Source: Leptolyngbya iicbica LK
GTDB lineage: Bacteria > Cyanobacteriota > Cyanobacteriia > Phormidesmidales > Phormidesmidaceae
DNA length: 64,000 nt
Assembly (NCBI RefSeq): GCF_004212215.1
Contig: NZ_QVFV01000008.1
Span: 92,243-156,242 of the forward strand
Reading direction: 5' to 3'
Each line of letters starts with the position of its first letter. Position 1 is the stretch's first letter. Shown piece after piece: positions 55,227-64,000 of the stretch. Below the pieces are notes generated by a model. That model worked only from the letters and a program-made list of their open reading frames with translations, was not told the DNA's origin and made no database searches. Made by a program: the position numbers and the translations under genes.

Positions 55227-55507
55227 AGTGAAGAATTGTGATGTCTCAAGTAATGATTTAGATTATTTCAACTCGTAGTTACTGATGCTTTACATGCATT
55301 ATGGCTTATCAGGTTTCCAGGGTAGGGCGATCGCGCCTTTTGGCATACGGCATCACGCACCTGAAAAATATCGAAATCCTTCATAGTTAATAGAGAGGCG
55401 GCGGGTCAGAACTCAGAAATGAGCGGCTGCGAGGTGAGCAAGGCTGACTTCTGATTTCTGCATACTGACTGCTTCACAGATTCTGACTAGCCGGAGACGA
55501 TACCCCT

Positions 55508-58126
55508 ATGCAACCCACCAACCCGAATCAATTTACCGAAAAGGCGTGGCAGGCCATTGTCCGCACGCCGGAAATTGCCAAAGAGTCGAAGCACCAGCAG
55601 ATTGAGAGTGAGCACCTGATGCGGGCGCTGCTGGAGCAGGAAGGCTTGGCGACCTCCGTGTTCAACAAGGCCGAAGTGAACGTGCAGAACCTGCGCGATC
55701 GCACCACCGAGTTCATCAACAAGCAGCCCAAGATCAGCAATGCGGGCGGCTCGGTGTACCTGGGCAACAGCTTGGACAAGCTGCTCGATCGCGCCGATGG
55801 CTACCGCAAAGACTTGGGCGACGAGTACATTTCCATCGAGCACCTGCTGTTGGCCTACGCGAAGGACGATCGCTTTGGGCAAGCGGTGTTCAGAGAATTT
55901 GGTTTAGACGAAAATAAGCTCAGAGGCATTATCAAAGAAGTGCGAGGGAATCAGAAAGTGACCGACCAGAACCCCGAAGGCAAGTACGAAGCGCTGGAAA
56001 AATATGGCCGCGACCTGACGGAACTGGCGCGGTTGGGCAAGCTCGACCCGGTGATTGGGCGGGACGATGAGATTCGTCGCACGATTCAGATTTTGTCGCG
56101 GCGGACGAAGAATAACCCGGTGCTGATTGGTGAACCCGGTGTCGGTAAGACCGCGATCGCCGAAGGACTGGCCCAGCGCATCGTCAGTAAAGATGTGCCG
56201 GAGTCGTTACGCGATCGCAAAATCATCGCCCTCGACATGGGTGCCCTGATTGCCGGGGCCAAGTATCGCGGCGAATTTGAGGAGCGTCTGAAGGCCGTTC
56301 TCAAGGAAGTGCAAGAGTCCGAAGGGCAGATGGTGCTGTTTATCGACGAGATTCACACCGTCGTTGGCGCGGGGGCGACCCAGGGCGCGATGGACGCCGG
56401 GAACCTGCTGAAGCCGATGCTGGCGCGGGGCGAACTGCGCTGTATTGGGGCGACGACCCTGGACGAGTACCGCAAGTACATCGAGAAGGATGCGGCTCTG
56501 GAACGCCGCTTCCAGCAGGTGTTTATCGACCAGCCCACCATTGAGGACACGATCTCGATTTTGCGGGGTCTGAAGGAGCGCTACGAAGTCCACCACGGGG
56601 TGAAGATTTCTGACAGTGCGCTGGTGGCAGCGGCGGTACTTTCCACGCGGTACATCAGCGATCGCTTCTTGCCCGACAAGGCGATCGACCTGGTGGACGA
56701 GTCCGCCGCCAAGCTGAAGATGGAAATCACCTCCAAGCCGGAAGAGTTGGACGAAGTAGATCGCAAGATCCTCCAGCTCGAAATGGAGCGGCTGTCTCTA
56801 AAGAATGAGACGGATGCGGCCTCCCTGGATCGGCTAGAACGCCTCGACAAAGAACTGGCGGATCTGAAGGAAACCCAATCCGGCCTCAACGCCCAATGGC
56901 AGTCGGAAAAAGACCTGATCGATGACATTCAAGCCCTGCGCGAAGAGTTGGATCACGTCAACATTGAAGTGCAGCAGGCCGAGCGTAACTACGACCTGAA
57001 CCGCGCCGCCGAGCTGAAGTACGGCAAGCTCACGGACCTGCAACGCAAAGTTGAGCAGGCAGAAGAGAAGCTGGAAAATGCCCAAACCAGCGGTCAATCT
57101 CTGCTGCGGGAAGAGGTGACGGAGGAAGACATCGCCGAGATCATCTCCAAGTGGACAGGCATTCCGGTGAGCAAGCTGGTGGCGTCGGAAATGGAGAAGC
57201 TGCTGCACCTGGAAGACGAACTGCACCAGCGGGTGGTCGGTCAGGAGGAAGCGGTGACGGCGGTGGCCGACGCGATTCAGCGGAGCCGCGCCGGACTCGC
57301 GGACCCCAATCGCCCCATTGCGAGCTTCATCTTCCTCGGTCCCACCGGGGTCGGGAAGACGGAACTGGCGAAGGCGCTGGCCTCCTATATGTTTGACACG
57401 GAAGACGCGATCGTCCGCATCGATATGTCCGAGTACATGGAGAAGCACGCGGTGGCGCGGCTGATCGGGGCTCCTCCCGGCTACGTCGGCTTTGAGGAAG
57501 GCGGTCAGCTCACGGAAGCGATCCGCCGTCGGCCCTACGCGGTCATCCTGTTCGACGAAATCGAGAAGGCCCACCCCGATGTGTTCAACATCATGCTGCA
57601 AATTCTGGATGATGGTCGCCTCACCGACTCCCAGGGGCGCACGGTGGATTTCCGCAACTCGGTGCTGATCATGACCAGCAACATCGGCTCCCAGTACATT
57701 CTGGATTTGGCGGGCGATGACACCAAGTACGACCTGATGCGCGATCGCGTGATGGATGCCATGCGTTCCGAGTTCCGCCCTGAGTTCCTGAACCGGGTGG
57801 ATGAGCTGATCATCTTCCACAGTTTGAAGCAGGAGCAACTGAAGGAAATCGTCAAGCTGCAAATCCAACGGCTGGAGCAGCGGTTGGGCGATCGCAAGAT
57901 GTCTCTCGTGCTCTCCGAAGACGCGCTGGATTGGGTGGCCCAGGTCGGCTACGACCCCGTCTACGGTGCTCGCCCCCTCAAGCGCGCCATCCAGAAGGAG
58001 CTAGAAACGCCCATCGCGAAGGGCATCCTGCGGGGCGATTTTGTGAACGGCGATCGGATCTACGCCGATGTGGAAAACGAACGCCTCGTCTTCAAACGTC
58101 AAGCCACTGAACTCGCGACCGTGTAG
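55508..58126 (+). CDS. clpB: Disaggregating chaperone ClpB
   Basis: ClpB is the Hsp100 ATPase that, with DnaK, pulls proteins out of aggregates. The 872-residue product has the Clp-N repeat domain (1-150), the first AAA+ domain with GEPGVGKT near residue 210 and [13 protein letters not shown], the coiled-coil middle domain (about 400-530), and the second AAA+ domain with GPTGVGKTE near 615 and [16 protein letters not shown]. The length and the M-domain separate it from ClpA and ClpC. It begins [16 protein letters not shown]. An internal start producing the shorter ClpB isoform is known in the family; I did not verify it here. Core genes like this one resume directly after the island. Confidence 0.97.
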   Translation: MQPTNPNQFTEKAWQAIVRTPEIAKESKHQQIESEHLMRALLEQEGLATSVFNKAEVNVQNLRDRTTEFINKQPKISNAGGSVYLGNSLDKLLDRADGYRKDLGDEYISIEHLLLAYAKDDRFGQAVFREFGLDENKLRGIIKEVRGNQKVTDQNPEGKYEALEKYGRDLTELARLGKLDPVIGRDDEIRRTIQILSRRTKNNPVLIGEPGVGKTAIAEGLAQRIVSKDVPESLRDRKIIALDMGALIAGAKYRGEFEERLKAVLKEVQESEGQMVLFIDEIHTVVGAGATQGAMDAGNLLKPMLARGELRCIGATTLDEYRKYIEKDAALERRFQQVFIDQPTIEDTISILRGLKERYEVHHGVKISDSALVAAAVLSTRYISDRFLPDKAIDLVDESAAKLKMEITSKPEELDEVDRKILQLEMERLSLKNETDAASLDRLERLDKELADLKETQSGLNAQWQSEKDLIDDIQALREELDHVNIEVQQAERNYDLNRAAELKYGKLTDLQRKVEQAEEKLENAQTSGQSLLREEVTEEDIAEIISKWTGIPVSKLVASEMEKLLHLEDELHQRVVGQEEAVTAVADAIQRSRAGLADPNRPIASFIFLGPTGVGKTELAKALASYMFDTEDAIVRIDMSEYMEKHAVARLIGAPPGYVGFEEGGQLTEAIRRRPYAVILFDEIEKAHPDVFNIMLQILDDGRLTDSQGRTVDFRNSVLIMTSNIGSQYILDLAGDDTKYDLMRDRVMDAMRSEFRPEFLNRVDELIIFHSLKQEQLKEIVKLQIQRLEQRLGDRKMSLVLSEDALDWVAQVGYDPVYGARPLKRAIQKELETPIAKGILRGDFVNGDRIYADVENERLVFKRQATELATV

Positions 58127-58133
58127 CACCCAA

Positions 58134-58166
58134 AGAACCCCGGCTTCTTCGAGAAGCCGGGGTTCT
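58134..58166. terminator. Perfect 15-bp hairpin after clpB
   Basis: AGAACCCCGGCTTCT and its exact reverse complement are separated by three bases (TCG). It lies 8 bases after the clpB stop codon. No T-run follows, so it is either a terminator of the intrinsic type without a clear tract, an mRNA-stabilising stem or a dispersed repeat. Confidence 0.7.
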
Positions 58167-58220
58167 GAGCAACCTTAAGGTGATGGGCGCTGCCATCGCT
58201 ACTGCCTTTGCCAACATTCA

Positions 58221-58238
58221 GGCGCACAGCTGTGCGCC
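58221..58238. repeat. Perfect 18-bp palindrome
   Basis: GGCGCACAGCTGTGCGCC is fully self-complementary. It stands in the gap between clpB and the small lipoprotein gene, about 35 bases before the latter's start, where it could affect expression or serve as a dispersed repeat. Confidence 0.65.
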
Positions 58239-58272
58239 CCTACAGTTCACAACGATTGAATCACTAAAGCCC

Positions 58273-58698
58273 ATGAACACTCGACTATTTAGCACTCTGG
58301 GGGCGATCGCCCTCATCGGTACCACGACGGCCTGTGTGGCACCGCCCTCCACCGAAACGCCCACGGAGCGATCGGCCTATGGCGAAATCTCGCTGCCGCC
58401 CGAAAGCCAACGGTTTGGCCAAGATCTCGAAATCATCGCCATTGATGCCTTTGGCACGGCTGAAATGCCCACTGAAGGCAATTTCAACCAAGAGGTCACC
58501 ATCGTGGAACAAACCTCAACCGATGCGATTGTCACGCTCACTCAAACGGGACGCCTCGACGACTCGGTTGAGGGCGTGCGCTACTGGTTGGAATTTGACG
58601 CGGGCGAAAATGCCTGGGAAATGGTCTGGGCGGGGCGTCAGGTGCGCTGCTATCCCGGGCGTGGCTCCCAAGATTGGACTACGGAATTGTGTAACTAG
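58273..58698 (+). CDS. Small putative lipoprotein
   Basis: The 141-residue product starts at the ATG 58273 with a hydrophobic signal (MNTRLFSTLGAIALIGTTTAC) whose Cys fits a lipoprotein cleavage site, though the residue three before it (Thr) is not ideal. The mature part has a Thr/Pro-rich start, then IIAIDAFGTAE and GRLDDSVEGVRYWLEF, and two further Cys residues near the end (VRCYPG, TELCN). It resembles no family I can name. A longer frame upstream to 58180 lacks coding character. The function is unknown. Confidence 0.65.
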   Translation: MNTRLFSTLGAIALIGTTTACVAPPSTETPTERSAYGEISLPPESQRFGQDLEIIAIDAFGTAEMPTEGNFNQEVTIVEQTSTDAIVTLTQTGRLDDSVEGVRYWLEFDAGENAWEMVWAGRQVRCYPGRGSQDWTTELCN

Positions 58699-58867
58699 CG
58701 GTTTCCATCCCATTTGTTGTCGGGGTGGATGGCCGGCAGCTGTCAGAAAATGAGTTGAGCTCAGCGATCGCCCCCCTTTCTCTGGGCTCCATCAGCGACA
58801 CTCCAGACACTGTAATTGAGGCTGAAATGAGAGCATCCTGGCACCTAGACGATCTAGCTGTGCCCTG

Positions 58868-59572
58868 TTAGCCACCGATCGCGAGATAGATCCAGTAAGT
58901 CGCCATGGGAATCACCGTCGCTGCTACTAAAAACCCGACCACAATCCAGGTGGAACTGCCGCGATTTTCTTCCGTTTCTTCAGCGGAGGCGAAGGTGCTT
59001 TCCATTTCAAAGGAATTGACTTCGGCTGGCGGACCCGGATCGGTTTCACCCGACAGCACTGCGACGAGGCGATCGCTGGCGGTCAGCAATGCTTGATTAT
59101 ATTTGTTGCCCTGGCGCAGGGGAATGGCGATCGTTTCATCCACCACGCTGGTTGCGATATCTGCCGACAGCATCTCAGCAGAAGCGTCACCCACTTTGAG
59201 GGCGGCTCCATTGGTCACATCATCCAACACCAGAATGCTCTGATTGGTGCGGCTCTCGGGGGCCGGAAACCACTTTTCCATCAGGGCATCCGCAAAAGTT
59301 GCCGGGGTTTCACCATAGTCAAGGCGGTGAATGGTGACGAAGCGCACTTCATTGCCAGTGCTTTGCGCCAAGTCTTGCAGTCGTTCGGTGATTTTGCCTT
59401 CGTTGATGCGGCTAATCAGCCCGGCATCATCCACAATCCAGGTGCTATCTGACAACGGTGGGATTTGATAAACGCCCGTGGCCAACGCCGGAGCCGCGAT
59501 CGCGAGCGTGCTCACCAACAGGCAAAGAGTAAGAACAGCGCCAAAGAGTGGCTTGATTACACGGTGCAGCAT
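58868..59572 (-). CDS. psb32: Photosystem II repair protein Psb32 (TPM domain)
   Basis: Psb32 protects photosystem II from photodamage and speeds its repair. The 234-residue product has a signal peptide (MLHRVIKPLFGAVLTLCLLV... ALA near residue 31), then the TPM domain at about 40-165 (STWIVDDAGLISRINEGKITERL, TGNEVRFVTIHRLDYGE, TNQSILVLDDVTNG), and a C-terminal membrane anchor (about 207-230). This topology, lumenal TPM plus C-terminal anchor, is that of Psb32. The ATG at 59572 is chosen because it starts the signal peptide; the frame is open to 59833 without coding features. Confidence 0.87.
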   Translation of the reverse strand: MLHRVIKPLFGAVLTLCLLVSTLAIAAPALATGVYQIPPLSDSTWIVDDAGLISRINEGKITERLQDLAQSTGNEVRFVTIHRLDYGETPATFADALMEKWFPAPESRTNQSILVLDDVTNGAALKVGDASAEMLSADIATSVVDETIAIPLRQGNKYNQALLTASDRLVAVLSGETDPGPPAEVNSFEMESTFASAEETEENRGSSTWIVVGFLVAATVIPMATYWIYLAIGG

Positions 59573-59881
59573 AGAAATGATAAATGTATGGCAGCTACTC
59601 ATTACTATACTGGAATGCTTTGGCATCCGAAGCTGATTCGCATGGCGACAGCCAGGAGATCTGGGTCGTATCGGTTGAGTTTGTAGCCGTGGAAAAATCT
59701 GGTCGTTAATGCTCGAAAAACGAGCCTTGGCCGATATCGGTGCTAAATGATGGTTGGCAACGCCTGAGCCGTTGTTCATCTGACTGTAGTGAATCTTGGC
59801 TGCACTTAGCGAATAGTCATCGCTGGCAGACAACCCTTCTCAAGCAGCAGCTACCCTAGACCGCCAATAGCCCCAGCGACC

Positions 59882-62800
59882 TCATCCCAAGAGATGAAAG
59901 GCGGCGCGTACCCATGGCAGCGTGCGGTCCAGCATTGACGTGGGGGCCATAGCCTCGTCCTCGCGGGGGGGCAGGTTGCAAATTGCCCGGTCCGCATCCG
60001 TTGCTTTGCCATACTCCAGGTAGTTGTGCAACCACTCGCAGCCCCAGTCTATGAGCTCGGGCAAGGTCTCAATATCGTAGGTCTGCACGCGGCCATTCAC
60101 CACCGTCGCCACTCGCTGCCCGTCGGGACTCATGACAGCTAACTTGCCCTCATAAATCGCCAGTTGCCGTCCCTGCAAATCCCATACCCGTATCGTGCGA
60201 TCGGCTGAGGCCGTGACGACATAGGTGCCGTCGGGGCTAAACTCCGCACTGGTGACTCTATTCTCATGACCTGCTGAGACTGCCAGGGTTTGTCCAGTTG
60301 CAGTATCCCACACCCGTACTGTGCGATCGTCTGAGGCCGTGACGACCTGGGTGCCATCCGGGCTAAACGCCGCACTGGTGACGCCACCATTGTGCCCGGT
60401 CAAAGTCGCCACAGATTTCCCAGTTTTGGCATTCCATACCCGTACCGTGCCATCGTTTGAGGCTGTGACGACTTGGGTGCCATCCGGGCTAAACGCCGCA
60501 CTGTTGACGTTACTATCGTGCTCAGTCAAAGTCGCTACAGCTTTCCCGGTTGTTGCCTCCCACACCCGTGCTGTGCCATCGTTTGAGGCCGTGACGATGT
60601 AGGTGCCGTCGGGACTAAACTCCGTACTCCTGACGGCCTCTTCATGGCCAGTCAACGTGGCCATCGCTTTCCCGGTCGTGGCATCCCACACTCTGGTCAT
60701 GCCACTGTATGACGCCGTGACGACCTGGGTACCATCCGGGCTAAACCCCGCACTCCAGACGGCACCTTCATGGCCAGTCAACGTGGCCATCGCTTTCCCG
60801 GTTGTTGCCTCCCACACCCGTGCCGTGCCATCGTCTGAGGCCGTGACGACCTGGGTGCCGTCTGGATTAAACTTCGCACTAATGATCCCTCCCTCATGGC
60901 CAGTCAACGTGGCCATCGCGTTCCCGGTCGCTGCCTCCCACACCCGTGCCGTGCCATCGTCTGAGGTCGTGACGATGTAGGTGCCGTCGGGACTAAACTC
61001 CGCACTGGTAACGGCACCTTCATCGCCGGTCAACGTGGTCATCGCGTTCCCGGTTGTTGCCTCCCAGACCCGTACTGTGCCATCGTCTGAGGCGGTGACG
61101 ATGTAGGTGCCGTCGGGGCTAAACTCCGTGCTGGTGACGGCACCTACGCCCGCTAAAACTGATATTTCTTGCCCGGTCACAGCATCCCATACTCTGGTCA
61201 TGCCACTGAATGACGCAGTGACGACCTGGGTGCCATCCGGGCTAAACTCCGTACTTAAGAATGGGCTCTCGTGGCCCACTAAAGTCGCCATCGCGTTCCC
61301 GGTCGCTGCCTCCCACACCCGTGCCGTGCCATCGAGTGAAGCGGTGACGATCTGGGTGCCATCCGGGCTAAACGCTGCACTCCAGACGACACCTTCATGG
61401 CCAGTCAACGTCGTCATCACGTTCCCGGTTGTTGCCTCCCACACCCGTGCCGTGCCATCGAGTGAAGCGGTGACGATCTGGGTGCCATCCGGGCTAAACG
61501 CTGCACTTCTGATCCCTCCCGCATGGCCAGTCAACGTCGTCATCGCGTTCCCGGTCGCTGCCTCCCACACCCATGCCGTGCCATCGTCTGAGGCCGTGAC
61601 GATGTAGGTGCCGTCGGGACTAAACTCCGCACTGAAGACGCCACCTTCGTGGCCAGTCAAAGTCGCTATCGCGTTCCCGGTCGTTGCCTCCCACACCCGT
61701 GCCGTGCCATCGTCTGAGGCCGTGGTAATGTGGGTGCCGTCGGGACTAAACTCCGCACTGAAGACGGCACCTTCATGGCCAGTCAAAGTCGCTATCGCGT
61801 TCCCGGTTGTTACCTCCCACACTCGTGCCGTGCCATCGTCTGAGGCCGTGGCAATGTGGGTGCCGTCGGGACTAAACTCCGCACTGAAGACGGCACCTTC
61901 ATGGCCAGTCAAAGTCGCTATCGCGTTCCCGGTCATTGCCTCCCACACCCGTGCCGTGCCATCAAATGAGGCAGTGGTAACGTGGGTGCCGTCGGGACTA
62001 AACGCCGCACTGAAGACGGCACTTTGATGAGCTAGTAAGCGTTCCTGAGCAATCTGAGACTTAATTTGCTGCAACGCGAGTAGCGGACTAGCTGCTGGGT
62101 AGTCAGAGGTAGCCTGTAGTTCTTCCTGAACAACGATTTCATTGAGTGCAGTCCCAGCTTCCAAGGCTTTTCGTAAAGCTGCAACTGGCTCAAACCCGGC
62201 ACGATTGAGGGCTGCCGTACCTGCTTGTTCGAGGCGAGTCGCAGTTTTTGCCATCTGAATAGTTTTTTCGGCTTCAGCGAGCCGTGCTTGGGCGACCAAT
62301 CCCGCCCCCACAGCAATAATGATGCCCGCCACCGCCGTCATCGCCCCGATCGCCGCACCCCGTCGCAGCTTCTTCTCTGCCGCATCCTGCGCCGCCTGCC
62401 GCGCCGTACTCGCCCGCACATACTCCTGCTGCAAGCCCGTCGGCAACGGTTCCACCTCAGCATTAGTCACCAACCAGGCACTCGCTGTTGCCAACTCCTG
62501 ACCCCGCAGCAACAAACTCTCATCCCGCCCTTTGCGATCCCACTCACCCGCCCGCAGCAGTAAACGGGTGTGGACTTCCAAATGCTCACGATCGGTATCT
62601 AACGTGTGCAACAAATGCTGAAAATTGACCTGAAAGTCACCATCATGATCGCGAAAGTCAAGCCACTGCAGCTTCGCCAGAATGGGGTGCAGATCCGCCG
62701 TGTCGATCGGGCGATGCAGCACCGTCACGATGCGCTTGTTGAGACCGTTGGCATATTCCACCTCATCGGCACAGTAGGGCGAATTGATCGACTGCGGTGA

Positions 62801-64000
62801 GAGCACAAACAAAAATACATCCGAACTTTCAATGCCGCGATAAATTTCCTGCTGAAAGTCCGTTCCCGAGGCAATACTCTCCTGGTCAAACCAGGTGCGC
62901 TTGCCCTGAATCTGCAACGTTTCATTTAACCGCCGGGCAAAGTCTGAGTCTACCCGCGAGTAAGAGATAAACACATCCAGCGACGGGTTCGGCGGCTGCC
63001 GCAGACTCTCGGCAATAAAGGTTTGCTGCAGTTCGATGGGGGGATAGCGGTGAGTGCGGGCCACCTTCAGCCAGTTTTCCGCTCGCCGCAAGTTATAGCC
63101 CCGCAGCAGCATGGTGGGGTTCTGCTGCTGTCGCTGCCATTTCAACGCTTGGGAGAGCCAGGTTTTGTGTTCGGTGTAGTAGGCGGCGTCGGTGTTGAGA
63201 ATCTTCAGCAGTTCACTTTCATCCGCAAGATAGTCACTCTCGTTGAGGTTGTCCGTCAGGTCGATTTGTTGGAGCGATTTGAGAGACTCCGGCACCTGCG
63301 CCGGGTCAGTCGGTTGAGTGAGAATCGGAATGATCCGTTTGTGTAAGTCCAGGGCTTGCTGCAGTTCTCGCTGACAATACTCCGACTGGGCTGAAGCGGG
63401 CGACAGCATAAACAGCACGTTGTCAGCGGTTTCAATGCCCTGGGTAATGGCGCTGTGATAGTTCTGACTGGTCTGAATGTCGGTGCGGTAGTTCCATACT
63501 GTAATGCCCTGGCGCATCAAGGAGCGGCGGATTTGTTCGGCACTGTCGCGATCGCTCTCTGCATGACAGAGAAACACCTGGGTCATCAAGTTATTGGCGT
63601 TCTTGATGCTCTCGGTGATGAATTCACAATGTAGATCCGTGGGCACACAGGGCGGCTGTTCGTCGGTGAAGCGAGTGGCCAGCCAGGTGTGGGCCTGTTG
63701 GCGAGCTTGGCCGGTGAGCAGGAACTGCGATCGCTGCTGGTGCTTTTCCCAATGCAAAGCGGCGGCCAACAGCTCGGTATGCTGCCGCACGTAGTCTTGA
63801 TGGCGATCGCAGATGGCCAGCAGTCCTTGCAGTGCCGCGTCAAAGTCATCAATCCCTTCGCGGAAGTAGACCCAGTTAATCTTGCCGATGGCGGGATGCA
63901 TGTTGGGAAAGCTGGAATGCTTCCCGGCGGCCTGATACTCGGCCCACTGTGCGTCGGTCCCTTCAGGATTCCGTTCCTGCCAGGTCTCCCAGCTAATCTG
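59882..64000 (-). CDS. Multi-TIR, single-TM, WD40-repeat protein (5' end outside the window)
   Basis: The frame is open from 59882 to the window edge with no stop, so the start is missing; the ATG at 63901 is internal. The visible part encodes the tail of one TIR-associated unit, then two complete TIR domains: about 63583-63196 (MTQVFLCHAESD) and 62980-62656 (LDVFISYSRVDSD). Each keeps the Ser...Tyr-Cys...Glu pattern (SEYCQREL, SPYCADEV) whose Glu is the NADase residue in active TIRs. A membrane segment follows (about 62353-62287), then 15 WD40 repeats and one degenerate repeat. Such proteins are common in filamentous cyanobacteria and are candidate sensors for cell death or phage defence, but no experiment on this one is known to me. 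Confidence 0.88.
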   Translation of the reverse strand, partial: QISWETWQERNPEGTDAQWAEYQAAGKHSSFPNMHPAIGKINWVYFREGIDDFDAALQGLLAICDRHQDYVRQHTELLAAALHWEKHQQRSQFLLTGQARQQAHTWLATRFTDEQPPCVPTDLHCEFITESIKNANNLMTQVFLCHAESDRDSAEQIRRSLMRQGITVWNYRTDIQTSQNYHSAITQGIETADNVLFMLSPASAQSEYCQRELQQALDLHKRIIPILTQPTDPAQVPESLKSLQQIDLTDNLNESDYLADESELLKILNTDAAYYTEHKTWLSQALKWQRQQQNPTMLLRGYNLRRAENWLKVARTHRYPPIELQQTFIAESLRQPPNPSLDVFISYSRVDSDFARRLNETLQIQGKRTWFDQESIASGTDFQQEIYRGIESSDVFLFVLSPQSINSPYCADEVEYANGLNKRIVTVLHRPIDTADLHPILAKLQWLDFRDHDGDFQVNFQHLLHTLDTDREHLEVHTRLLLRAGEWDRKGRDESLLLRGQELATASAWLVTNAEVEPLPTGLQQEYVRASTARQAAQDAAEKKLRRGAAIGAMTAVAGIIIAVGAGLVAQARLAEAEKTIQMAKTATRLEQAGTAALNRAGFEPVAALRKALEAGTALNEIVVQEELQATSDYPAASPLLALQQIKSQIAQERLLAHQSAVFSAAFSPDGTHVTTASFDGTARVWEAMTGNAIATLTGHEGAVFSAEFSPDGTHIATASDDGTARVWEVTTGNAIATLTGHEGAVFSAEFSPDGTHITTASDDGTARVWEATTGNAIATLTGHEGGVFSAEFSPDGTYIVTASDDGTAWVWEAATGNAMTTLTGHAGGIRSAAFSPDGTQIVTASLDGTARVWEATTGNVMTTLTGHEGVVWSAAFSPDGTQIVTASLDGTARVWEAATGNAMATLVGHESPFLSTEFSPDGTQVVTASFSGMTRVWDAVTGQEISVLAGVGAVTSTEFSPDGTYIVTASDDGTVRVWEATTGNAMTTLTGDEGAVTSAEFSPDGTYIVTTSDDGTARVWEAATGNAMATLTGHEGGIISAKFNPDGTQVVTASDDGTARVWEATTGKAMATLTGHEGAVWSAGFSPDGTQVVTASYSGMTRVWDATTGKAMATLTGHEEAVRSTEFSPDGTYIVTASNDGTARVWEATTGKAVATLTEHDSNVNSAAFSPDGTQVVTASNDGTVRVWNAKTGKSVATLTGHNGGVTSAAFSPDGTQVVTASDDRTVRVWDTATGQTLAVSAGHENRVTSAEFSPDGTYVVTASADRTIRVWDLQGRQLAIYEGKLAVMSPDGQRVATVVNGRVQTYDIETLPELIDWGCEWLHNYLEYGKATDADRAICNLPPREDEAMAPTSMLDRTLPWVRAAFHLLG
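60151..62038 (-). repeat. Tandem 126-bp WD40-coding repeats
   Basis: Fifteen units of about 42 codons encode LTGHEGAVFSAEFSPDGT-type WD40 blades, all inside the TIR-WD40 gene. Many units differ by only a few residues and bases, which points to recent duplication and exchange between units. Fifteen blades would build two seven-blade propellers with one to spare. High identity also makes this stretch prone to assembly collapse, so the count may not be exact. Confidence 0.85.

Noticed and set aside
56834-57868. Open frame of 344 codons on the minus strand
   Set aside because: It lies wholly inside clpB, in the opposite direction, and its translation has no recognisable domain.
60321-62027. Several open frames of 90-166 codons on the plus strand with repeated PSGLN-type sequence
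   Set aside because: They are antisense to the WD40 repeats of the TIR-WD40 gene; their apparent repetition is a by-product of that array.
60151-62038. Regular direct repeats that could suggest a CRISPR array
   Set aside because: The period is about 126 bases and every unit is in-frame WD40-coding sequence; there are no short identical repeats with unique spacers.

Overview
The window is cyanobacterial chromosome. It carries psbA (D1), psbI, psb32, a carboxysome shell gene (ccmP), a phycobilisome-type protein, a Tic20 homologue and several cyanobacteria-restricted families (DUF3038, DUF4335, DUF3769, DUF6816). The HIP1 octamer GCGATCGC is scattered through nearly every gene. Fairly GC-rich coding sequence and large multidomain sensor proteins suggest a free-living, probably filamentous non-heterocystous lineage (Leptolyngbya/Nodosilinea-like), but I cannot fix the genus. 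I saw no tRNA or rRNA gene, no CRISPR array and no intact insertion sequence.

Layout. 0.2-10 kb: asparagine synthetase, a DUF6816 lumenal-type protein, a penicillin-recognising hydrolase, psbA, cofG, a YdcF-type gene broken by one stop codon, and the DUF3038-DUF4335 pair. 10-24 kb: a GntR/UTRA regulator, envelope and surface enzymes (acyltransferase-SGNH, GDSL hydrolase), a minimal class III cyclase, an ABC-F ATPase, yidD, a PPP-type phosphatase, NurA, an HtrA protease and a K+ channel/RCK protein. 24-30 kb: rpsF, an FAH-family enzyme, tic20, minC, tilS and ccmP. 30-41 kb is a signalling block: a five-PAS/GAF histidine kinase, a phycobilisome-like protein, a receiver-PP2C phosphatase and a CyaC-type hybrid kinase/adenylate cyclase. 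41-52 kb: GNAT, ftsW, a DUF3769 outer-membrane protein, psbI, a GH38 mannosidase, the succinate dehydrogenase cytochrome b subunit and a compact DacB-type peptidase.

52.2-55.2 kb is the clear accessory island: an Uma2 remnant beside two co-directional, AT-rich, HIP1-free genes of unknown function. These two are paralogues that share a C-terminal module of about 125 residues. From 55.5 kb the core resumes with clpB, a small putative lipoprotein and psb32. The window ends inside a very large gene encoding at least two complete TIR domains (and the tail of another), one membrane segment and 15 near-identical WD40 repeats; its 5' end lies beyond position 64000.

Themes: photosystem II biogenesis and repair (psbA, psbI, psb32, an HtrA protease), cell wall and division (ftsW, minC, DacB, the beta-lactamase-like hydrolase), cyclic-nucleotide and two-component signalling, and candidate defence or conflict genes (the 52-55 kb pair and the TIR-WD40 protein). 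Functions are inferred from motifs read by eye; no database search was run.
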